Shown here piece by piece: positions 58,614 to 64,000 of a stretch of DNA of 64,000 nt (position 1 is its first letter; every line of letters starts with the position of its first letter). The notes under the pieces were generated by a model. It was not told the origin of the DNA. It was given only the letters and a program-made list of their open reading frames with translations, and searched no databases. Source of the stretch: Paenibacillus dendritiformis (lineage in GTDB: Bacteria > Bacillota > Bacilli > Paenibacillales > Paenibacillaceae); contig NZ_OX216966.1 in assembly GCF_945605565.1 (NCBI RefSeq), forward strand, positions 4,146,001 through 4,210,000, given 5' to 3'. Made by a program: the position numbers and the translations under genes.

Positions 58614-58624
58614 GGCTTCCCTCC

Positions 58625-59434
58625 TCATTCTCTGCTGGTCAGTCTCAGTGCGCAGTCCAGTTGAGACCGTCTGCGCCGGAAGATGTCGCTGGCTTGGTCA
58701 TACAAGGCAAAATCCATCCCGAACTTGTCTGTAATCCAATACTTCAGCTCATCCGGCCCCAGTTCTTGCTCGATCTTCCGATCCGGGAAATGCTGCTTCA
58801 GCGTGCCGTTCGTCAATGATGTCGGGATGTCTCCGATATAACCAAATATGAGCAGCTCCCGCAGCATCGGCGACGTGTTCCAATCATTCGAACGGTTGAT
58901 GAACGGAACCATATCCTCCAGTTGGACTGGCTCGGGATTTAATGTTTTGGTCGGGCCCGGCTGCCGAACGATTGTAATTCCTTCCGCCGACGAGGTATAG
59001 TTGAAGGTCTCCCTGTCGTCCGCCGCAACGAACGACTGATGCAGCGGGTAGGCTTGAAACAAGGGGGCGGCATAACCGAGATCGACATAATACGGCTGAT
59101 CCAGATCCACGCGCAAGCAGAGATGCCCCGGGTCCATATACAGATAATGCGCGCTATAGCCCAGCTGCCGCAGCAGCCAGTGGAAGCCGATGGCTATCGT
59201 CCAGCAGGTGCCGCCGTACCCATGCGTCACCATACGATCGACATAGACATCGATAGGAGGAATGAACTGCTTCCTCGCGGCGCCCGTCTCGTAATCTATG
59301 ATCTTGGTCAAGTTCTCCCATCGCACCTTCCGCTGGAACCGATCGATCAGCTTGTTCAGCAGAGCCAAATCCGCCTCGCCCCGCGGCACCTCCACAAAAG
59401 CCAAAAAACGCTCAACCAGCGCTTCCGCTTCCAT
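58625..59434 (-). CDS. arylamine N-acetyltransferase
   Basis: 269 aa, the family's usual length. The catalytic triad is visible: Cys in HGYGGTCWTIAIGFHWLL (about residue 76), His in YMDPGHLCLRVD and Asp in PYYVDLGYAAPLF. It transfers acetyl from acetyl-CoA to aromatic amines or hydrazines. The Cys motif RGG(Y/R)C is GYGGTC here, a mild deviation also seen in bacilli. Good ribosome site (GGGGGAG). Upstream of the DUF6886 gene. Confidence 0.9.
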   Translation of the reverse strand: MEAEALVERFLAFVEVPRGEADLALLNKLIDRFQRKVRWENLTKIIDYETGAARKQFIPPIDVYVDRMVTHGYGGTCWTIAIGFHWLLRQLGYSAHYLYMDPGHLCLRVDLDQPYYVDLGYAAPLFQAYPLHQSFVAADDRETFNYTSSAEGITIVRQPGPTKTLNPEPVQLEDMVPFINRSNDWNTSPMLRELLIFGYIGDIPTSLTNGTLKQHFPDRKIEQELGPDELKYWITDKFGMDFALYDQASDIFRRRRSQLDCALRLTSRE

Positions 59435-59556
59435 TGCATCTCCCCCTTCGATTTTTGTTCGTCCCTTCTCCTATACAATATCCCATTTTATCCCTTCTGA
59501 CAAAAATGACTCTTCCATCCCGTTCGAGGGACAAAAGAGTCTGGATGCCACCTAGG

Positions 59557-59800
59557 TCATTCATACCGGATCGAGCCTATATACTCGAAGGTCAACCGTT
59601 CATTCGCGGCATGCCGCACTTGACCGTGATATGCGAAATTATACAGCAGAATAACCGTATTCCGCTCCTCCGCGAACGGTTCAGGGTGAAGCTGCCGTGT
59701 ATGTATACGTCAAGTAACGCTCCAGCTCCTGTTCCGAGTCGCATCGGCCCACCCAGAGGGACACGATGCCGGGCTGCTCCCAAGCTTCCTCTTCGTTCAT
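59557..59800 (-). pseudogene. broken Imm22-like (DUF4284) immunity protein remnant
   Basis: From ATG 59800 the sequence reads WEQPGIVSLWVGRCDSEQEL then a stop at TGA near 59680. In another frame the DNA continues PFAEERNTVILLYNFAYHGQ to FEYIGSIRYE at 59557. These match, respectively, the N- and C-terminal parts of Imm22-type immunity proteins, with the middle (about 60 residues) missing. So a deletion plus frameshift has destroyed the gene. No toxin gene (such as an LXG, WXG or RHS partner) is nearby. The Imm22 assignment is by recall of the pattern and needs a domain search. Confidence 0.55.
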
Positions 59801-59858
59801 GCCCCTTCTCTTCCTTCCCTATCGAACCAGGGCGGAGTTCCCTATCCGCCCTGCTTCA

Positions 59859-61151
59859 TCATAGCTCCACAAGTCGTCTCTGGTACTTCTGGATATCGCC
59901 CGCCCCCATGAAGACGAGCACCGAATCCTCATAGGAACCCAGTTGACCGATGGAGCTCTCGGACAGAAGCTGCGCATGCGGAATCCGATCACGCAGATTT
60001 TCAATCGACACGCTTCCGGCCCGCTCGCGCGCAGAGCCGAAAATCGGACAGAGGAACACATCGTCCGCGGCGATCAGCGATGCGGCAAAGTCATCGATCA
60101 ACCGTTCCAGGCGGGTGAAGGTATGCGGCTGGAACACGCTGACGATGCGCCGATCCGGATATTTGCTGCGGGCCGCATCCAGCGTCGCCCGAATCTCGGA
60201 TGGATGGTGAGCATAATCATCAATCACGATATTGCTCTTCCATCCCGTTTCCGTGAAGCGCCGCTTCACACCGCCAAAGGAAGAGACGCGCTGCCGGATC
60301 GCCGCCATATCCAGCCCGAGCACGAGCCCGACGCCGATGACAGCGAGCGTATTCAGCACATTATGGCGCCCATAGACCGGGATCGTGAACCGATCCAGCT
60401 TGGCCCCCTGCCAGATAACATCGAAGCTGACGCCTTCGGCATGCACGGAGATGGAATCAGCCCTCAATTCATTATGATCCCCGAACCCGTAATAGAGGAT
60501 AGGCTTCGCGGACTGAAGCAAGCGCACCTGCTCGTCATCTCCGCAAGCGACGATCTGCTTGCCGACGGTAGCGGTCATCTGCTCGAAGGCATGTCTCACA
60601 TCGTCTACCCCCCGGAAGTAATCCGGATGATCAAAATCAATATTCGTAATTATGGCGATATCCGGCTGATAGGCCAGGAAATGCCGCTTATATTCACAGC
60701 TCTCGAAGACGAAAAATCTGGCATCAGCCGTGCCGGATCCCGTCCCGTCTCCAATCAGACTGCAGGTCGGCCAGGAGGATCCGAGCGCATGCACCAGCAT
60801 CCCCGTCGTCGTGGTCTTGCCATGCGATCCGGTGATCGCGATGCTCGTATAGTCCTTCATCCAAGCCGCCAGAAAATGATGGTACCGCTGGATGGTCATC
60901 CCCTGTCTCCGGCATTGCTCCAAGCTCGAATGCGCATCATCGAAAGCATTCGATGCAATTACGGTCATATCGTTCGCCAACGGCGCCTCACCGAAAGCGT
61001 ATATTGGGATATTCCGTGCCTCCAAAGGGGTCTGTGTAAAAATCGCCTCCTCGACATCTTCCCCTTGAACCCGATGTCCGAGATCATGCAGCAATTGTGC
61101 TAACGCACTCATTCCGCTTCCTTTTATCCCAATAAAATGATAGCTGCCCAT
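59859..61151 (-). CDS. murC: UDP-N-acetylmuramate-L-alanine ligase
   Basis: 430 aa from the ATG at 61151 (GGGAGG, 6-nt gap); the frame extends upstream without a ribosome site. Domain 1 opens SYHFIGIKGSGMSALAQLLHD, the UDP-MurNAc-binding GxGxxG-like loop. The ATP site is ITGSHGKTTTTGMLVHAL, and the ligase core includes NIDFDHPDYF and YGRHNVLNTLAVI. DYAHHPSEIRATLDAAR is the Mur C-terminal motif. It adds L-Ala to UDP-MurNAc, the first stem-peptide residue. Monocistronic. Confidence 0.92.
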   Translation of the reverse strand: MGSYHFIGIKGSGMSALAQLLHDLGHRVQGEDVEEAIFTQTPLEARNIPIYAFGEAPLANDMTVIASNAFDDAHSSLEQCRRQGMTIQRYHHFLAAWMKDYTSIAITGSHGKTTTTGMLVHALGSSWPTCSLIGDGTGSGTADARFFVFESCEYKRHFLAYQPDIAIITNIDFDHPDYFRGVDDVRHAFEQMTATVGKQIVACGDDEQVRLLQSAKPILYYGFGDHNELRADSISVHAEGVSFDVIWQGAKLDRFTIPVYGRHNVLNTLAVIGVGLVLGLDMAAIRQRVSSFGGVKRRFTETGWKSNIVIDDYAHHPSEIRATLDAARSKYPDRRIVSVFQPHTFTRLERLIDDFAASLIAADDVFLCPIFGSARERAGSVSIENLRDRIPHAQLLSESSIGQLGSYEDSVLVFMGAGDIQKYQRRLVEL

Positions 61152-61295
61152 TGTGACCTCCCTGTAACCATTACACGATGTTGTACAGTATATGTATTTA
61201 TCCAAAATATGCGCTTGCCTACGTGTGCGCATACAGACATTATACGTAATTGCGCTCCCGTTTCCAATGTATTCCCTTCATTTGCCATTCATATG

Positions 61296-61322
61296 CAAAA
61301 AAACACCGGCATAATGCCGGTG
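61296..61322 (-). terminator. intrinsic terminator of the secreted DUF4367-like gene
   Basis: On the minus strand CACCGGCAT and ATGCCGGTG pair tightly and run into seven T residues. It begins 22 nt after the stop. Confidence 0.88.
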
Positions 61323-61344
61323 CTCGCGGTAGCTGATCTAACAA

Positions 61345-62154
61345 TTATTTTTTATTCTTTTTTACTTGCGCCGAAATGATCGTTTCCGCGATGGCCATCA
61401 TCTCTTCTTTGCTGACGGAGCCGCTTCCGAATGAATTGATCCGGAACTTGACGGTGCCGTCGCCGCTGTTCCATTCCAGACGATCGGCTCCGTTTTTCCT
61501 ACCGTCATACGTCACATATACCGCTTCGGTCCCGCCGATTTCGAGCTTTTCCCGGCTTACTCCCTTCTCCGGCAATTGGGTAACCCCTTCATGAAGCTCT
61601 TCGTTATATTCCGCGATAATCGAGATATAGTTTTTTCCCTTTTCGTAGGTCAGTGCAGAGCGATTGGACGCATCCCAATTCAGCTCCTTGAAATAATAGA
61701 TTTCTCCCTTTTCTGCCGCCTCCTTCTTCAGTTGTTTCTGAAGCTGCTTGTACTCCTTGCTGAACAATTGAGGATGTTGAGAATGAACCGTCCCGAACTT
61801 GAACCGGTAGCCGTCCGGCAGAGCGTCGGGTTCCGGGATAGCCGGGCCATTGTATTGGGCTTGCTTCCTCGTAAATTCTTTGTAGGTCTTTAGCTTATAC
61901 ACGCCTTCATAAAACAAGACCAGTCCGTCGGCAGGATCATAGAGTGCCAGCAATTGTTCCGACTTTTTGTTCTTCTTCATCCAATTGAGCGCTTCATCCA
62001 CCGTTTCCCATTTGGCTTTCTTCACGGCAGGCGCTTCCATCTTGTTCGCTGCGGCCGACGCCGCTGCGGGAGCCGCGGCTGTCACTCCGGATGAGAGTGC
62101 TCCTAGCAGCATCAAACCTGAGATCGCGGCAGCAATGTTTTTCTTAGTTAACAT
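61345..62154 (-). CDS. secreted protein with C-terminal DUF4367-like domain
   Basis: 269 aa. A signal peptide (KKNIAAAISGLMLLGALSSG, then VTAAAPAAAS-A) is clear. The middle is Lys-rich and helical; the C-terminus reads TEAVYVTYDGRKNGADRLEW, then KFRINSFGSGSVSKEEMMAIAETIISA, which matches DUF4367. The same C-terminal pattern is in the neighbouring anti-sigma-like protein (SKLSKKEFVQALEALV), so the two are probable paralogues. AAGGAG-like site precedes the ATG. Possibly a target or partner of the ECF system upstream. Confidence 0.77.
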   Translation of the reverse strand: MLTKKNIAAAISGLMLLGALSSGVTAAAPAAASAAANKMEAPAVKKAKWETVDEALNWMKKNKKSEQLLALYDPADGLVLFYEGVYKLKTYKEFTRKQAQYNGPAIPEPDALPDGYRFKFGTVHSQHPQLFSKEYKQLQKQLKKEAAEKGEIYYFKELNWDASNRSALTYEKGKNYISIIAEYNEELHEGVTQLPEKGVSREKLEIGGTEAVYVTYDGRKNGADRLEWNSGDGTVKFRINSFGSGSVSKEEMMAIAETIISAQVKKNKK

Positions 62155-62237
62155 TCCTTAATCTCCTTTCGGGCATTGCCCTTTCGAATTCGCTCATCAG
62201 TATAACCAATCTGGCTGCGCAAAAGGGACATTGACAA

Positions 62238-62262
62238 GAAAAAGGCCCGCGATTACGGCCTT
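62238..62262 (-). terminator. intrinsic terminator of the sigma/anti-sigma operon
   Basis: On the minus strand AAGGCC and GGGCCTT pair around GTAATCGC, followed by TTTTTC. It begins 16 nt after the anti-sigma-like stop. Confidence 0.8.
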
Positions 62263-62277
62263 CTTGAAGGGGAGGGA

Positions 62278-63330
62278 TTATGGCTTGATGACGAGCGCTT
62301 CCAGCGCCTGCACGAATTCTTTTTTGGACAGCTTGCTCTCTTTATTCTCTATAAGCGTATAGGTGTACTTGCTCTTTTCGTCATACCAGAGCGCCATGTA
62401 GTTCAGGCGGGATTTCTTTGATTTGGATTCATCATGGAAAAGTATCTCTTGGCCGTTAAGCTCAATTATGTCGACTTTCGTTCCGTCAGTAGGGTAGGTT
62501 TGCACCTTCCCAGTACTTGATAATTTGCTGACATTAAGCCGCAACGAGCTTTGTCCGTCGCCATAGAGCACGCTGAGGGTTCCTTCTTCCCCAACAATCC
62601 AAGGCATCTTCTTCGTAAAAATTTTCTGATTGCCCTTTGCCTTTTTGGCTTCCTGTTCGAACTCTTCGGCCAGCTTCATCCGTTCCGCGAAGTTCTCGTG
62701 GACATCCTTGCCAAACATGAAATCGGGGTTCAGAATTCCTTCTTCAAAGACAAGGGTATCCGTCAGCCGCTCCGGAATAACCGGTCGCGTTTTCTTCTCC
62801 TCGGTTACGCGCGAGATATATTGGCCGTAATCTGTATATTTCAGCGGCTTATACGCAAATTTGGCTTTGCCCGACGTATCCAGCGTATTTATAACGTCAT
62901 CGTCCATATAATAAGCGATAATTTCCCCGGGACGAAGCTGCTCCTTCAGTTTCTCTATTTGCGGCTCGTACTTCTCAAGCTGCCTTGACAGCTTGTTTTG
63001 ATAGTATTGATATTTACGGTTCCTCTTTGCCTCGTCTTCGTACGACTTTGTTTGAATCAGCACTCTTCCTTTTTCATTAGTGATCTGAAAATATCGGGTT
63101 GCGGCAAAGCCGGTAAGTGAGGTCAATGCCACGATAATGCCCGTCACGATTATGAATGTCCTGCGGGTCATCCGGCGGGCTCCACTTCCCTTGGCATGGC
63201 TCTCCTTATGTATCCGGTAGACCCGTTCCATTACCTGCTCGCGCACATTGAAGGAAGAAGCGGCCGGATCCGGCTTCAGGCAACTGGCTATCTTCTTCTC
63301 ATCTGCAAGGCCGCCGCGGCATTGACGCAT
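62278..63330 (-). CDS. anti-sigma-like membrane protein with DUF4367-like domain
   Basis: 350 aa. The N-terminal 55 residues are cytoplasmic, one membrane helix follows at about 57-75 (TFIIVTGIIVALTSLTGFAA), then a large extracytoplasmic part. The first 20 residues include a Cys pair (C4 and C17) of uncertain use. The gene overlaps the ECF sigma gene by 43 nt, with AGGTGAG for its ATG inside the sigma gene, so synthesis is coupled. The C-terminal DUF4367-like pattern resembles that of the adjacent secreted protein. The role as sigma antagonist is inferred from topology and context. Confidence 0.78.
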   Translation of the reverse strand: MRQCRGGLADEKKIASCLKPDPAASSFNVREQVMERVYRIHKESHAKGSGARRMTRRTFIIVTGIIVALTSLTGFAATRYFQITNEKGRVLIQTKSYEDEAKRNRKYQYYQNKLSRQLEKYEPQIEKLKEQLRPGEIIAYYMDDDVINTLDTSGKAKFAYKPLKYTDYGQYISRVTEEKKTRPVIPERLTDTLVFEEGILNPDFMFGKDVHENFAERMKLAEEFEQEAKKAKGNQKIFTKKMPWIVGEEGTLSVLYGDGQSSLRLNVSKLSSTGKVQTYPTDGTKVDIIELNGQEILFHDESKSKKSRLNYMALWYDEKSKYTYTLIENKESKLSKKEFVQALEALVIKP

Positions 63331-63872
63331 GTCTCGCTCACCTCGCTTTTACCCATTACGCTCTTTAACTTCTGTCTGACCCTTCCAAATCTCTTTTTCA
63401 CGGCTTCCTTGTTCTTATTCATGATGGCCCCAATCTCTTCGAACGACTTCTCCTCGAAGACGCGCAGCACGACCAGACTGCGCTCCTCGCCCGACAAGGA
63501 GAGCCAGGCCGATGCCAGCGGCTCGTCGAACAGTTCGTCCGTCATCGCCTGTTCTGCGCTCGGCGCCAGGTCATCCTGGCGGAAGAACCACATGATCTTG
63601 TGCTGAAGCTGGCGGCGCCGCAGCAGATTGAGACAGTGGTGATACGCGAGTTTATACAACCAGGAAGAGAAGCTGGCCAGCGGTTGGTACAGATGGATTT
63701 TCTCATACGCCTTGACCAGCACCTCCTGCACCGCATCCTCCGCTTCCTGCCGGTTCCCGAGCAAGCGGGTGCAATACCGGTAGAGCGGCTCCTGGAACCT
63801 CTCTACAATGCAGGCATACTCATGCACGTTCCCGGCCTGAACTTGAATGACCTTCTCTTCGATGCCGTCCAC
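63288..63872 (-). CDS. ECF-type RNA polymerase sigma factor
   Basis: 194 aa starting at GTG 63872 (GAGGAGGG upstream). Region 2 is present (QEPLYRYCTRLLGNRQEAEDAVQEVLVKAYEKI, with the DAVQE core), then region 4 (SLSGEERSLVVLRVFEEKSFEEIGAIMNKNKEAVKKRFGRVRQKLKS). It directs RNA polymerase to extracytoplasmic stress promoters. Coupled to the anti-sigma-like gene that overlaps its end. Its own promoter would lie between 63873 and the window edge, where nothing further could be assigned. Confidence 0.93.
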   Translation of the reverse strand: MDGIEEKVIQVQAGNVHEYACIVERFQEPLYRYCTRLLGNRQEAEDAVQEVLVKAYEKIHLYQPLASFSSWLYKLAYHHCLNLLRRRQLQHKIMWFFRQDDLAPSAEQAMTDELFDEPLASAWLSLSGEERSLVVLRVFEEKSFEEIGAIMNKNKEAVKKRFGRVRQKLKSVMGKSEVSETCVNAAAALQMRRR

Positions 63873-64000
63873 AAATTAGACCCTCCTCTCTACCTTGCTA
63901 TAACACTTCAGCGAAGGAAAAAGGGACATATCCTGGCCAATTATTTTCCGGGCTTCATTCGGCGAGAGATTCACGCTGGAGAAAGCCGGACAGGAACCTC

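Noticed and set aside
59943..61103. 386-residue open frame opposite murC
   Set aside because: It is complementary to a complete murC with all motifs; no start signal.

Overview
The window reads as chromosome of a Gram-positive endospore-forming bacillus, most likely a Paenibacillus. The GC content is moderately high (mid-50s by eye) and AAGGAGG-type ribosome binding sites are strong. Gene content fits that group: an oxygenase-only nitric oxide synthase, a MurG paralogue beside a VanR/VanS-like two-component pair, LplB/LplC-type sugar permeases with an AraC-type membrane sensor, an MntABCD transporter, full-length MprF, and copper amine oxidase-type stalk domains. I see no tRNA, rRNA, CRISPR or intact insertion sequence. 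The species is not resolvable from this alone.

Layout. 0-3.5 kb: partial ribosomal protein L25/Ctc, a YbjQ pair, and a MocR regulator divergent from a LysE exporter. 3.6-8 kb: a sugar-binding lipoprotein, a GH29 alpha-L-fucosidase and an alpha/alpha-toroid protein. 8-11.2 kb: an AlkZ-like protein, a WYL regulator with a palindromic operator, and nitric oxide synthase. 11.4-16.4 kb: two VOC proteins, an AbrB-zinc-HTH fusion, a DCC thiol protein, a small Cys-rich protein, a stalk-domain protein, a repeat-rich 0.6 kb gap and a frameshifted metalloprotease. 16.4-22.2 kb: lrgAB, mprF, a tyrosine recombinase, and Cu/Zn superoxide dismutase. 22.3-27.3 kb: a PAP2/methyltransferase/DedA membrane-lipid operon, an APH kinase, and DUF2243 plus CtaG. 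27.4-31.9 kb: a DnaE-type polymerase, DUF72 and uracil-DNA glycosylase operon. 32-36.7 kb: an HD hydrolase/dehydrogenase/esterase cluster, then two opposed arrays of 48-bp repeats. 36.8-43 kb: a sugar ABC transporter with a cre site and its AraC-type regulator. 43-48 kb: a large methyltransferase, an SDR, a frameshifted WYL regulator and a DinB-like protein. 48-53.7 kb: MurG paralogue, two-component system, Nudix, HisC. 53.8-57.3 kb: MntABCD. 57.7-61.2 kb: small hypotheticals, arylamine N-acetyltransferase, a broken immunity gene and MurC. 61.3-63.9 kb: an ECF sigma/anti-sigma locus.

The most unusual signal is recombinational. (1) At least eight AT-rich intergenic sites share an 11-6-11 layout whose conserved arm matches the XerD arm of Firmicute dif (AGTTTACATAA, exact at three sites). 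All lie in one orientation and sit between minus-strand genes, three of them overlapping a stop codon. They bracket compact units such as hisC alone. (2) One of these sites lies just downstream of a complete XerC/D-type tyrosine recombinase gene, whose promoter is a perfect 13-bp-arm palindrome strikingly like loxP. Together these could be an undescribed chromosomal site-specific recombination or gene-module system. A dispersed repeat or operator family remains the main alternative.

Two genes (metalloprotease at 15.9-16.4 kb, WYL regulator at 46.3-47.3 kb) are each broken by one base in a G-rich run. They may be true pseudogenes or assembly errors.
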